Assembly (NCBI RefSeq): GCF_017114985.1
Contig: NZ_JABXKP010000106.1
Location: 28,231 to 92,230, forward strand
Origin: Nostoc sp. JL33
Lineage (GTDB): Bacteria > Cyanobacteriota > Cyanobacteriia > Cyanobacteriales > Nostocaceae
Length of the DNA stretch: 64,000 nucleotides
Reading direction: 5' to 3'
Part shown: piece after piece, positions 51,599-61,351 of the stretch
Position numbering within the stretch: the first letter of the stretch is position 1
Layout: every line of letters begins with the position of its first letter
The notes under the pieces: generated by a model
What the model was told of the DNA's origin: nothing
Database searches by the model: none
Seen by the model: the letters and a program-made list of their open reading frames with translations, nothing else
Translations under genes and position numbers: made by a program

Positions 51599-51853
51599 AT
51601 GAGCCAAACGGAACTTTTTGAAAAGGTTAAGAAAATCGTCACCGAACAATTGAGTGTTGACGACCCTGCCAAAATCACACCCCAGTCCAAGTTTATGGAC
51701 GATCTAGGAGCAGATTCCTTGGATACCGTTGAACTGGTAATGGCGTTGGAAGAGGAATTTGATATCGAAATTCCCGACGAAGCTGCCGAGCAGATTATAT
51801 CGGTTCAAGACGCAGTAGATTACATCAATAACAAAGTTACCGCATCTGCTTAA
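51599..51853 (+). CDS. acpP: acyl carrier protein
   Basis: 84 residues, acidic four-helix protein. The phosphopantetheine Ser is in DDLGADSLDTVELVM (~residue 40). Carries fatty-acid intermediates in the cytosol. Followed 216 bases later by fabF, as in other cyanobacteria. That gap contains repeat-like GC-rich text (51910-52020). Confidence 0.97.
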   Translation: MSQTELFEKVKKIVTEQLSVDDPAKITPQSKFMDDLGADSLDTVELVMALEEEFDIEIPDEAAEQIISVQDAVDYINNKVTASA

Positions 51854-52069
51854 CTATTGATTGGGGATTGGGAAGATTTTCCTCCAGTACCTAGTCACTC
51901 GAAGGGTGAGGTTAGGAACGTCGCTAACGCTGACACTAACGCCAGTCGCTCGTAAAGGAAATCTTTAAGACCCTTCGGGTGACGCTCGTACCGCGCTGGC
52001 TCACCAGTACCTAGTCGCTAGTCTCGAATTTTTTGCCTGCTGCTTTATTTCGCCATTTTTAACTTAATC

Positions 52070-53320
52070 ATGACAGATCATACACGTAAACGCGTTGTTG
52101 TAACTGGTGTTGGCGCGATTACACCTATAGGTAACACAGCAACAGAATATTGGGATGGATTATTGAGTGGACGCAATGGCATAGACTACATCACATTATT
52201 TGATGCGTCTCGCCATGATTGCCGCATTGCTGGTGAGGTGAAAAACTTCGATCCACATGATTACTTGGAGCGCAAAGAGGCCAAGCGCATGGATCGATTT
52301 GCCCAATTTGGGGTTGCGGCAGCAAAACAGGCTCTATCTAACGCACAGTTAGTGATCAATGACCTGAATGCAGAACAGGTAGGTGTCATGATCGGTTCTG
52401 GCGTTGGTGGCATCAAGGTATTAGAAGACCAGCAAACTATCTACCTCAACCGTGGCCCCGATCGCTGTAGTCCATTCATGATCCCGATGATGATCGCCAA
52501 TATGGCCGCAGGATTAACGGCAATTCACACGGGTGCTAAAGGGCCAAACTCCTGTCCTGTAACTGCCTGCGCTGCTGGCTCCAACGCCATCGGAGATGCT
52601 TTTCGTCTCATTCAAGGGGGATACGCCCAGGCGATGATTTGTGGGGGAACGGAGTCAGCTGTCACACCATTGTCGATAGCTGGGTTCGCCGCCTGCAAGG
52701 CACTCTCTTTTAGCAATGATGACCCGACTAGAGCTTGCCGTCCCTTTGACCGCGATCGCAACGGATTTGTCTTGGGTGAAGGTTCAGGAATTTTAATTCT
52801 AGAAGAACTGCAACACGCAATCAGTCGCGGCGCTCACATTTATGCCGAAATGATCGGCTATGGTATGACTTGTGACGCCTACCATATCACTTCCCCCGTA
52901 CCTGGTGGACTCGGAGCAGCTAGAGCGATAGAACTAGCGCTCAAAGATGCCGGCATAACTCCCGAACAGATCAGCTATATTAATGCCCACGGCACTAGTA
53001 CCCCAGCTAATGATTCAACTGAAACCTCAGCCATCAAAAAAGCCTTGGGAGAACATGCCTATAAGGTGGCAATTAGCTCCACCAAATCGATGACAGGTCA
53101 TTTATTGGGCGGTTCTGGAGGTATTGAAGCAGTGGCAACAGTGCTGGCGATCGCTAATGACCAAATTCCACCGACAATCAATCTAGAAAATCCCGATCCA
53201 GAGTGTGACTTAGATTACGTGCCTAACTCCAGCCGCGCTCAAAAAGTCGAGGTGGCAATATCCAATTCTTTTGGGTTTGGGGGTCATAATGTCACACTGG
53301 CCTTTAAGAAATACCTCTAA
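52070..53320 (+). CDS. fabF: beta-ketoacyl-ACP synthase II
   Basis: 416 residues. Condensing enzyme of fatty-acid elongation. Catalytic Cys in VTACAAGSNAIGDA (~168), His in NAHGTSTPANDSTE (~309) and His in KSMTGHLLGGSGG (~345), and the end SNSFGFGGHNVTLAF. Normal length. Same strand as acpP and transketolase. Confidence 0.97.
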   Translation: MTDHTRKRVVVTGVGAITPIGNTATEYWDGLLSGRNGIDYITLFDASRHDCRIAGEVKNFDPHDYLERKEAKRMDRFAQFGVAAAKQALSNAQLVINDLNAEQVGVMIGSGVGGIKVLEDQQTIYLNRGPDRCSPFMIPMMIANMAAGLTAIHTGAKGPNSCPVTACAAGSNAIGDAFRLIQGGYAQAMICGGTESAVTPLSIAGFAACKALSFSNDDPTRACRPFDRDRNGFVLGEGSGILILEELQHAISRGAHIYAEMIGYGMTCDAYHITSPVPGGLGAARAIELALKDAGITPEQISYINAHGTSTPANDSTETSAIKKALGEHAYKVAISSTKSMTGHLLGGSGGIEAVATVLAIANDQIPPTINLENPDPECDLDYVPNSSRAQKVEVAISNSFGFGGHNVTLAFKKYL

Positions 53321-53725
53321 AAGGAGTCAGAATTCAGTAGTCAGTAGTCAGGAGAACTGGGACAAATTAAGAACCTCTATTTCACCCACAAAGAAAAAAG
53401 GCTTTAAACCAATAGTCTTTCACGAATCCCATAAAAATAATTCTGAATTCTGGCTCCTGACTACTTGTGCTAAAAATTTCCCATTTTATTGCTGCTCGGC
53501 TCTCCTGAGATGAGTGTGCCAAAAGTATCACAAATATCATTCGGATATAACTTAAGCGTTCAGCATGACCCAATTATCAGCTTGATTTATCACCAGAAAC
53601 TCAGGAGATCCCGCTTGTCCATCCACAGGCGGGAGTGGGATGATGAGGGTAGTGTGGGGAATCTAAAATAACCCCAGCAAGAGAAGCTACCAAGAGTGCT
53701 AACCCGTCGTTAAAAACAAGAGATT
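53321..53725. other. 405-base spacer before transketolase
   Basis: Contains AGTCAGAATTCAGTAGTCAG-type repeats at 53323-53352, with the inverted counterpart at about 53440-53465, and GC-rich palindromic text at 53605-53640. No gene seen. Confidence 0.55.
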
Positions 53726-55753
53726 ATGACTGTTGCAACCCAATCCGCCAAAGAACTGTCCGTCGAAGAACTTTGTATTAACTCGATCCGCTTCTTAGCT
53801 GTTGATGCCGTAGAAAAAGCAAAATCGGGACACCCGGGACTACCAATGGGCGCGGCTCCGATGGCTTTTGTCCTCTGGGATCGCTTTTTGAAGTTTAACC
53901 CCAAGAATCCCAAATGGTTTAACCGCGATCGCTTTGTCTTGTCTGCCGGTCATGGCTCGATGTTGCAGTACGCCCTGCTTTATCTGACAGGCTACGACAG
54001 CGTAAGCATTGAAGATATCAAGCTATTCCGTCAATGGGAGTCCAAAACCCCTGGACACCCCGAAAACTTCATGACCCCAGGCGTGGAAGTCACCACCGGG
54101 CCACTAGGTCAAGGAATTGCCAATGCAGTCGGTTTAGCGATCGCCGAAGCGCACCTTGCCGCAAAATTTAACAAACCCGATACCAAGATTGTTGACCATT
54201 ACACCTACGTAATTGTAGGTGACGGTTGTAACATGGAAGGAATTTCCGGCGAAGCTGCTTCTTTCGCGGGGCACTTAGGATTAGGCAAACTCATCGCTCT
54301 ATACGACGACAACCACATTTCCATCGATGGTTCCACAGATGTGGCATTCACCGAAGATGTTTCCAAGCGATTTGAAGCTTATGGTTGGCACGTTCTGCAC
54401 GTCAAAGAAGGCAATACCGATTTAGCCGCGATTGAGAAAGCGATCGCCGAAGCTAAAGCTGTAACCGACAAGCCATCCATGATTAAGGTAACAACCACCA
54501 TTGGTTACGGTTCGCCCAATAAAGCAAACACGGCTGGTGTTCATGGTGCTGCCCTTGGTGGAGACGAAGTAGCATTGACTCGGAAAAATTTGGGTTGGGA
54601 ATACGAGCCTTTCGTAATACCCGAAGAGGCTCTCAACCACACACGCAAAGCAGTTGAGCGCGGCGCAGGTTACGAAACCGAATGGAACAAGACCTTTGCG
54701 GACTACAAAGCTAAGTATGCCCAAGAAGCCGCTGAATTTGAACGCTACATAAGCGGCAAACTAGCCGATGGCTGGGATAAGGTACTACCCACCTACACCC
54801 CAGAAGATAAAGGAATACCCACCCGCAAACACTCAGAAAACTGCCTCAACAAACTAGCGACAGTTTTACCTGAATTGATTGGTGGTTCAGCTGACTTGAC
54901 TCACTCCAACCTTACCGAAATCAAAGGACAGGGCGACTTCCAAAAAGGGCAATACCAAAACCCCAACATCCACTTTGGGGTACGCGAACATGGTATGGGC
55001 GCAATCTGTAATGGTATCGCGCTGCACAGTTCGGGATTAATTCCCTACGGTGCTACTTTCTTAATCTTCACAGATTATATGCGTGCTGCCATCCGCTTAT
55101 CCGCCCTTTCCCAAGCTGGCGTAATTTGGGTGATGACTCACGACTCAATTGGACAAGGTGAAGATGGCCCCACGCACCAACCCATTGAAACTCTGGCTTC
55201 CTTGCGAGCCATTCCTAATTTAACGGTGTTTCGTCCCGCAGACGGTAACGAAACCTCTGGCGCTTATAAAATAGCGATCGAGAAGGCGAAGCAAAATGCT
55301 CCGTCTCTGTTGGCATTTACCCGTCAAAACGTCCCCAACTTGCCAGGTACATCGATTGAGAAGGTGGCGAAGGGTGGATACACCGTGGTGGATAGCGAAG
55401 GTACACCTGAGATCATTTTGATTGGCACTGGTTCAGAACTAAGCCTCGCCGTCAGCGCAGCCGAAAAACTCACGGCTGAAGGCAAGAAAGTCCGTGTTGT
55501 CTCGCTACCTTCATGGGAATTGTTTGAAGCACAGGATGCAGCTTATAGAGAGTCCGTTTTGCCGAAAGCTGTCACCAAGCGTTTGTCTGTAGAAGCTGCT
55601 AGCAGTTTCGGCTGGCACAAATACGTAGGTACTGAAGGCGATACTGTTAGTATCGATCGCTTTGGTGCTTCGGCTCCAGGCAATGTTTGTCTAGAAAAGT
55701 TTGGCTTTAGCGTTGATAATGTGTTAGCTAAGGCTAAACAATTGTTAGGTTAA
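53726..55753 (+). CDS. tktA: transketolase
   Basis: 675 residues, full length. Thiamine-diphosphate enzyme of the Calvin cycle and pentose phosphate pathway. FLAVDAVEKAKSGHPGLPMGAAP, TGPLGQGIANAVG, the TPP motif GDGCNMEGISGEAASFAGH...DDNHISIDG, VREHGMGAICNG, and HDSIGQGEDGPTHQPIE are all present. The downstream hairpin fits a terminator. Confidence 0.98.
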   Translation: MTVATQSAKELSVEELCINSIRFLAVDAVEKAKSGHPGLPMGAAPMAFVLWDRFLKFNPKNPKWFNRDRFVLSAGHGSMLQYALLYLTGYDSVSIEDIKLFRQWESKTPGHPENFMTPGVEVTTGPLGQGIANAVGLAIAEAHLAAKFNKPDTKIVDHYTYVIVGDGCNMEGISGEAASFAGHLGLGKLIALYDDNHISIDGSTDVAFTEDVSKRFEAYGWHVLHVKEGNTDLAAIEKAIAEAKAVTDKPSMIKVTTTIGYGSPNKANTAGVHGAALGGDEVALTRKNLGWEYEPFVIPEEALNHTRKAVERGAGYETEWNKTFADYKAKYAQEAAEFERYISGKLADGWDKVLPTYTPEDKGIPTRKHSENCLNKLATVLPELIGGSADLTHSNLTEIKGQGDFQKGQYQNPNIHFGVREHGMGAICNGIALHSSGLIPYGATFLIFTDYMRAAIRLSALSQAGVIWVMTHDSIGQGEDGPTHQPIETLASLRAIPNLTVFRPADGNETSGAYKIAIEKAKQNAPSLLAFTRQNVPNLPGTSIEKVAKGGYTVVDSEGTPEIILIGTGSELSLAVSAAEKLTAEGKKVRVVSLPSWELFEAQDAAYRESVLPKAVTKRLSVEAASSFGWHKYVGTEGDTVSIDRFGASAPGNVCLEKFGFSVDNVLAKAKQLLG

Positions 55754-55781
55754 TAGCAACAGAATATTCTCGAAATTTTGT

Positions 55782-55810
55782 GGGTGGGCTGGAAAGCCCG
55801 CCCTTTTTTA
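55782..55810 (+). terminator. terminator of transketolase
   Basis: GGGTGGGCT, loop GGAA, AGCCCGCCC followed by six T (one G-T pair). 29 bases past the tktA stop. Confidence 0.9.
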
Positions 55811-56035
55811 GAAATTAAATTTTAATTCACTCAGCACTAGATGGGTAATTTTAAATTATAGTAATGAAAAAACTCCAGAAATGTTTGTGGCAAATCTGGA
55901 GTCAGGAAAGATACGCATTTACCTACATCAAATTTTCACCGTCAGAGCATCCTACGTCATCAGGGTATACACTCAAATCTAGATAAAGGTGTCTGAGGAT
56001 AAGCCCTTCGATTTAGTTTGATGTTGGAAGTAGAC

Positions 56036-56066
56036 AAAACAGCCCCAGGTAATCTGAGGCTGTTTT
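56036..56066. terminator. terminator-like hairpin
   Basis: AAAACAGCCCCAG, loop GTAAT, CTGAGGCTGTTTT with one mismatch. No gene ends nearby, so it may end a small RNA or be a repeat. Confidence 0.45.
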
Positions 56067-56340
56067 GCGAGAGTTGTTTGGCAAGGGGGGGTACATCAAT
56101 AAGTGATGCCCCGTGTTAAATATAGATAATTCAGTATGTATACCTATTCAGGCGTGTTCTGGCATATCCGGATGATTTGGAAAATTTCGTAGGCGCAGCC
56201 CGTCGTAGACATCGCTTTTTCCAAAAAGAAACTCCAGATGCGCTTAAGGCATCTGAAGTAGTAACAGGTTTCTAACATCAATCAATTTTTGCCTATGCGA
56301 TCGCCAGATGTCGTTGGGGTATATACTCAAATTTAATTTT

Positions 56341-56739
56341 ATGTCTGATCATCCGCCCATTGAACAGCAGGTTACTTTCTTTTATACCGATGATCTCGAT
56401 GCGTCCACAGAATTCTACCAACAAAAGCTGGGCTTGGAGTTGTGGCTTGACCAAGGAACCTGTCGAATTTATACTGTTAGTGGCTCTGGATACTTGGGAT
56501 TGTGCCAAGCAAGCGAAATCTCAACTCCTCCAGCCGACAAGCAATCAAGCGTCATTTTTACCTTGGTAACACAACAGGTGGATGAGTGGTTTGAATATCT
56601 TAAACAACGTGGCATCGAATTTGAAAAGTCTCCTACACTAAACGAAAAGTACAACATTTACCATTGTTTTTTCCGTGACCCCAGTGGTTATTTGATTGAA
56701 ATTCAACGTTTTGAGACTAACCACAAAAAAAAGACATAA
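56341..56739 (+). CDS. VOC family protein (glyoxalase/bleomycin resistance fold)
   Basis: 132 residues from ATG 56341. Two beta-alpha-beta-beta-beta units: QQVTFFYTDDLDASTEFYQQKLGLELWLD and SSVIFTLVTQQVDEWFEYLKQRGIEFEKSP...YNIYHCFFRDPSGYLIEIQRF. The Glu of LIEIQRF is the usual metal ligand. Substrate unknown. A longer frame from 56308 is rejected since it adds non-conserved residues. Confidence 0.88.
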   Translation: MSDHPPIEQQVTFFYTDDLDASTEFYQQKLGLELWLDQGTCRIYTVSGSGYLGLCQASEISTPPADKQSSVIFTLVTQQVDEWFEYLKQRGIEFEKSPTLNEKYNIYHCFFRDPSGYLIEIQRFETNHKKKT

Positions 56740-57339
56740 CTTATTTATTTAGTTATGCCTAAACATTTAATTTACAGGGCAGGATTTGTACAAGTTAGAG
56801 CTTTTTGATTTACTGGGATACATGATAGCGACTAATGTTATATAACCATCATCGATAGGCATGTACCTTTTCTTCTATCGATTTATCAAGGTGGGATGCG
56901 GGATTTATGCAGCCACTGGGAAATATTTATATTTCTTTACAATTACCGCTCCGGCGTAGCCAGCCGTAGGCATCGCTTTTGACTGTTTATATAACCCTTC
57001 TCTCTTCCCCAGCCTCCCCTACCTATCTGGGCGGATTCTAACAGAACGTAGGATACAGTCATTACCGCCAGCATATCCTGTTATCTTCCCAAGACTACTT
57101 ATTACACTAAGTAAGTAAGCGAGAATAAATCAAAGTAGGTTAAGTAATGTAAAAATTATTGAGATTAGTTTGTAGTGTTCGCGTAGCAAGATCCCCAAAG
57201 GGGTACACTACAAACCTTTAATTATTTACGCCGCTCTAGTTATCCTCTTTGCCAATTGTGCTATTTCTATAGTTATTATTTTTAAAGTACCGATGTTTAA
57301 TCTATCGGTTCACTAAATATTCTCTAAGGGTGAGACTAC
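56740..57339. other. 600-base spacer, no gene seen
   Basis: AT-rich. Contains an inverted pair at 57168-57215 and a degenerate GGCGTAGCCAGCCGTAGGC repeat (~56953). The bestrophin promoter is expected near the 3' end. Confidence 0.55.
57168..57215. repeat. inverted repeat with internal hairpin
   Basis: GTTTGTAGTG (57168-57177) and CACTACAAAC (57206-57215) flank a segment with CCCC AAA GGGG. Small palindromic element. Confidence 0.65.
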
Positions 57340-58260
57340 ATGACAGCCGAAAAACCCACATGGCTACGCATAAAATTACAACTTAAAGGTTCAGTTCTCA
57401 AAGCAATTTACAAACATATTTTATGGTGTGGAGCTTTCGGATTTTTGATTTCTCTACTTTACCATTTTAAGGTGCCTGTATCCCAACCTATTTTAGGAAG
57501 TGTTATTCCTAGTATTGTTTTAGGTTTGTTACTTGTATTTCGCACCAATACTGCTTATGAGCGATTTTGGGAAGGGAGAAAATGCTGGGGATCTCTAGTA
57601 AATAACATCCGAAATCTGGCACGGCAAATTTGGGTATCAATTGACGAAATATCTCCAGAAGATAAAGACAATAAAATTACAGCATTAAATTTATTGGTAG
57701 CTTTTGCTGTGACAACTAAATTACATTTGCGGGGAGAAGCAGTAAATAGAGAGTTAGAAGATTTAATGCCATCTAGTAAGTATAGAAAACTGAAGATTAT
57801 GAATAATCCCCCCATAGAGGTTGCCTTTTGGATAGGAGATTATTTACAGCAGCAGTATCATCGCAATTGCCTTAATAGCTACCAGTTAACATCTATGCAA
57901 GAATTATTGAATAATCTTGTGGATAATTTAGGAGCTTGCGAACGGATTTTAAAAACACCTATGCCATTAGCTTATTCGATTCATCTGAAGCAATTATTGT
58001 TACTATATTGTTTCCTGTTCCCATTTCAAATAGTGGAGAGTCTGGGTTGGTGGACAGGTTTAATTGCTGCTTTCGTTGGTTTTACAGTATTTGGCATTGA
58101 AGCCATCGGCTTAGAGATAGAAAACCCCTTTGGTTATGATCCTAACGACTTACCTCTAGATACGATTTGCCAGACAATGAAACGCAATATAGACGATTTA
58201 ATTACTCTGACTCCAAATGCGCGATCGCATCCAAGTAATTTGACCTATGAGAAAAGTTGA
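57340..58260 (+). CDS. bestrophin-like ion channel
   Basis: 306 residues of the bestrophin/UPF0187 family. IVLGLLLVFRTNTAYERFWEGRKCWGSLVNNIRNLARQ is the hallmark block. Four hydrophobic segments (~30-50, 57-75, 215-235, 240-262), then ENPFGYDPNDLPLDTICQTMKRNID. Plant and algal relatives are thylakoid chloride/bicarbonate channels; ion and membrane here are inferred only. Confidence 0.92.
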   Translation: MTAEKPTWLRIKLQLKGSVLKAIYKHILWCGAFGFLISLLYHFKVPVSQPILGSVIPSIVLGLLLVFRTNTAYERFWEGRKCWGSLVNNIRNLARQIWVSIDEISPEDKDNKITALNLLVAFAVTTKLHLRGEAVNRELEDLMPSSKYRKLKIMNNPPIEVAFWIGDYLQQQYHRNCLNSYQLTSMQELLNNLVDNLGACERILKTPMPLAYSIHLKQLLLLYCFLFPFQIVESLGWWTGLIAAFVGFTVFGIEAIGLEIENPFGYDPNDLPLDTICQTMKRNIDDLITLTPNARSHPSNLTYEKS

Positions 58261-58374
58261 GATTGGGAAGAATTTCCAAACTTGGTTATAGCTGTCAAGT
58301 CCCATCTGGCCGCGTCCATCTTCTTTCGCAGTAGTATATAAACGCGAAACTATTTCTTCACTGGTGGATGTGCA

Positions 58375-59214
58375 ATGATGCCTGTACGTCAAACTTTATC
58401 AAAGTCTGATATCCAACTTTCTTACTTAGAGTGGAACCAAGGTAAAGAACCTTTACTGCTGTTACACGGCTTAGGCGACCATGCTCTAGTGTGGTCTAGT
58501 TTAGGAGATTACTTAGCGGCAGACTACCATATAGTTGCACCAGATATGCGCGGACATGGCCAAAGTAGTAAGCCTGAGAGAGATTATAGTTTTGAAAGTG
58601 CGATCGCAGACCTCGAAGCACTCATGGATGATCTCGGATGGACTTTTGCCCATATTGTAAGTCACTCGTGGACAGGCAAATTAGCCGCCATCTGGGGAAG
58701 GCAAAACCCAAAGCGTTTGCGAAGTATAATTCTGGTCGATCCAATTTTTATCTGGAAAATGCCCAGCCTTTTCAGGGTAACTTTTCCGATGTTATATCGG
58801 TTCTTGCCTTTTCTCAAAAGTATGGGCCCCTTTGTCAGTTATGAAGAAGCCGAACAACAAGCACAGCAGTTAAAGCAATATCAAGGATGGAGTCCCTTCC
58901 AGCAGCAAGTCTTCCAAGCAGGAATAGAACAAAAACTCGATGGTAGTTGGGGCAGCAAATTTACTATAGCCGCCCGCGACGGGATTTTTGAGGAAGTCAT
59001 GCAAGTGCCTGGTTTTACAATCCCCCTTGATACCCATGCCCTCTTTGTCCAACCAGAACAAGGTCTAAATCGCCAAGATTGGCAAATCCAACCCTACAAA
59101 ACCTATCTCAAAAACCTACGTATCTGCCAAGTTCCTGGCAATCATTGGCCGTTTTTGACACAACCAGAGGCATTTAACCAAGCTGTAGCAGTTTTCTTGG
59201 CAGAACACAGATAG
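58375..59214 (+). CDS. alpha/beta hydrolase
   Basis: 279 residues. Oxyanion region LLLHGLGDHALVW, VAPDMRGHGQSSKP, nucleophile elbow SHSWTGKLAA (~100), acid region around IILVDPIFIW and later DTHALFVQPEQ, catalytic His in VPGNHWPFLTQPEAF (~262). The elbow is S-H-S-W-T instead of the common G-x-S-x-G. Soluble, substrate unknown. It starts 115 bases after bestrophin. Confidence 0.87.
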   Translation: MMPVRQTLSKSDIQLSYLEWNQGKEPLLLLHGLGDHALVWSSLGDYLAADYHIVAPDMRGHGQSSKPERDYSFESAIADLEALMDDLGWTFAHIVSHSWTGKLAAIWGRQNPKRLRSIILVDPIFIWKMPSLFRVTFPMLYRFLPFLKSMGPFVSYEEAEQQAQQLKQYQGWSPFQQQVFQAGIEQKLDGSWGSKFTIAARDGIFEEVMQVPGFTIPLDTHALFVQPEQGLNRQDWQIQPYKTYLKNLRICQVPGNHWPFLTQPEAFNQAVAVFLAEHR

Positions 59215-59541
59215 AAAATCTGATTATTATTGGACGGGATTATCATCCGGCAACAGAAGAATTAATAGGAGCGATGTCAATACGGTTCGGATAAGATCCC
59301 CCCGCCTGCGGCGACCCCCTTAAAAAGGGTAAAGAGGAGAAAGGAGAAAGAGCAAGCCTTTTTAAGGGGGGTTGGGGGGATCTTCGAGAGACAAACATGT
59401 TAACCGAACCGTATTGGGAGCCATGTCTAGCGACAAGTAGCTACGCGTCTACGCTCCCCTTAAATCAGTTATGAGTTATCAGTAACCCGTGAACACTGAT
59501 AGCTCATGACTGATAACTGTTAAAGTACGGATAAGCCAGTC
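59215..59541. other. 327-base spacer containing an inverted-repeat element
   Basis: Mainly the element at 59278-59416, then AACTGATAACTCATGACTG-like repeats before the kinase gene. Confidence 0.6.
59278..59416. repeat. 139-base element with 13-base terminal inverted repeats
   Basis: CAATACGGTTCGG (59278-59290) is exactly repeated inverted at 59404-59416. Inside, AAGATCCCCC...CCTTAAAAAGG pairs with CCTTTTTAAGGGGGG...GGGGGATCTT, so the whole folds into a long hairpin. A miniature inverted-repeat transposable element by structure. Confidence 0.8.
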
Positions 59542-61257
59542 ATGAGCCTTTGTATCAATCCCGTTTGCCCTAAACCAAATCACCCGAATAATCATCAAAA
59601 TCGCTTTTGTCAAAGTTGTGGTTCTCATCTGGAATTGTTAGGGCGTTATCGGGTGACGTGCCTGTTGAGTCACAAAACAGGGTTTAGTAAAATTTATGAA
59701 GCATACGAACAAGATACCCCTAAAATCCTCAAGATACTCAAAGAGGATTTATCAAGTGACGCCAAAGCAGTAGAACTATTTCAGCAAGAAGTAACCGTAT
59801 TAGGACAATTTAAGCATCCCGGCATTCCCAACGAAGATAGTTACTTCCAGTATCAAACCCGAAATGGTTTAGTGTTGCATTGCATTGCAATGGAAAAAAT
59901 CGATGGGTACAACTTAGAACAGTGGCTACAGCAGCATAATCACCCTATTTCTCAAGAACAAGCCATAGCCTGGTTAAAACAGTTAGTAGAAATTTTGGAT
60001 TTAGTGCATGGTAAACAGTACTTGCATCGAGATATTAAGCCATCTAATATCATGATTCGATCCCCACTTGGGAAGGGTTGGGGGGATTTGGTACTGATTG
60101 ATTTTGGCACCGCCACTGAAATTGACAGAACCAACCCAGACCAACTCGGCGACGGGATGACAGCACTTATGTCATCTGGCTACAGCGCTCCAGAACAAAT
60201 GAACGCTCAAGCAGTACCGCAATCAGATTTCTTTGCCTTGGGACGCACCTTTGTATTTTTACTCACGGGATACCATCCCTTAGATATGTATGATATGCAG
60301 CACAATTTATTGCACTGGCAAAATCATGCCATCCAGATATCACCCTTACTATTGAATTTAATTGATTGGCTAACAGCGCTGGATATAGAAAAGCGTCCTG
60401 CCAATACTCAAGAAATTTTGCAGCGCCTCGAAGAAATTGAAACTCAACTAACAGAAACTACTCCTGAAAATCCTAATTTAGTAAGCAATTTTAGCACTGA
60501 GCATTTGTCCGCGCCAATTACTAAAAGTTCATTTTATCCACATAAACAGCCAGAAGAACTACGACTACTGGCATTTTTTGTAGGGCTACTAGTTATATTA
60601 GGATTACTTAGTATAGTCGCTTTGGCAACGCGGACATCAAAATTCTCTGTGAGGCAAAATTACGAACAATCTCCCGAAAAAAAAGGTAAAATTGATTATT
60701 TTCCTTATAAAGAAGGTAGGGATAGTCAGGGGAAGGTAGCCGAATTTAATATAGCTGTTTTATCACTAGAATATAAATGGCTTTTAGGTAGCAATTTTCA
60801 AATTAAATATAATGATGAAATTATTAGCCTAGACCTTTTAAAGTTGAACTTAGAACAAGAAGGTATACAGAATATAATGGAAAACCCCAGTGAGATCATT
60901 TCTGTAGGTACAGTTTCTTGCAAGGGTGATATAGCAGTTCAACAACGTATGGCTCTAGAACGTTCCAAACAAATACAATTTTTAGTTAAAAAATTATTTA
61001 TTAATACACCAAGCGTTAAAAGTTATCGGATATTAAATTTGGGACAATTTCAACGGAGTGATTGTCAGGCAAACCAGGATTTAACTAAATATCAGAGAAG
61101 CCTTATAATCATTGGGGTTAAAAAACAATCAGCAGGTTTAATTCTGGATGAAGCATTACGGGATAGATTAGAAAAAAAGCCTTTTGCTGATTTTAAGTTA
61201 AAAGATTATTCTTTGGGGTCAGCAGAAAACTTTAAGACGATACCAAGTAATTTGTAA
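59542..61257 (+). CDS. Ser/Thr protein kinase with zinc-ribbon N-terminus
   Basis: 571 residues. CINPVCPKPN...NRFCQSCG (~4-27) is a four-Cys zinc ribbon typical of cyanobacterial kinases. The Hanks-type kinase domain (~35-300) has HRDIKPSNIM, LVLIDFGTATEID and SSGYSAPEQM; the glycine loop is degenerate (LSHKTGFSKIYEA). One membrane helix (ALL-hydrophobic, ~346-367) leads to an unrecognised ~190-residue C-terminal sensor domain, presumably outside the cytoplasm. Signal unknown. Confidence 0.92.
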   Translation: MSLCINPVCPKPNHPNNHQNRFCQSCGSHLELLGRYRVTCLLSHKTGFSKIYEAYEQDTPKILKILKEDLSSDAKAVELFQQEVTVLGQFKHPGIPNEDSYFQYQTRNGLVLHCIAMEKIDGYNLEQWLQQHNHPISQEQAIAWLKQLVEILDLVHGKQYLHRDIKPSNIMIRSPLGKGWGDLVLIDFGTATEIDRTNPDQLGDGMTALMSSGYSAPEQMNAQAVPQSDFFALGRTFVFLLTGYHPLDMYDMQHNLLHWQNHAIQISPLLLNLIDWLTALDIEKRPANTQEILQRLEEIETQLTETTPENPNLVSNFSTEHLSAPITKSSFYPHKQPEELRLLAFFVGLLVILGLLSIVALATRTSKFSVRQNYEQSPEKKGKIDYFPYKEGRDSQGKVAEFNIAVLSLEYKWLLGSNFQIKYNDEIISLDLLKLNLEQEGIQNIMENPSEIISVGTVSCKGDIAVQQRMALERSKQIQFLVKKLFINTPSVKSYRILNLGQFQRSDCQANQDLTKYQRSLIIIGVKKQSAGLILDEALRDRLEKKPFADFKLKDYSLGSAENFKTIPSNL

Positions 61258-61351
61258 AATCTCTAGCAAAGTACATCAGTGCATAGGCTTAACCCATCGT
61301 AGATATCACCACTTTAGCTATAAACTACAACTATGGTCATCTACATCTTCT

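Larger units (their letters stand above)
55754..56340. other. 587-base spacer with two terminator-like hairpins
   Basis: No gene. Besides the hairpins at 55782-55810 and 56036-56066 it holds a CGTAGGCGCAGCCCGTCG repeat (~56190), also seen in degenerate form at ~56953. Confidence 0.55.
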
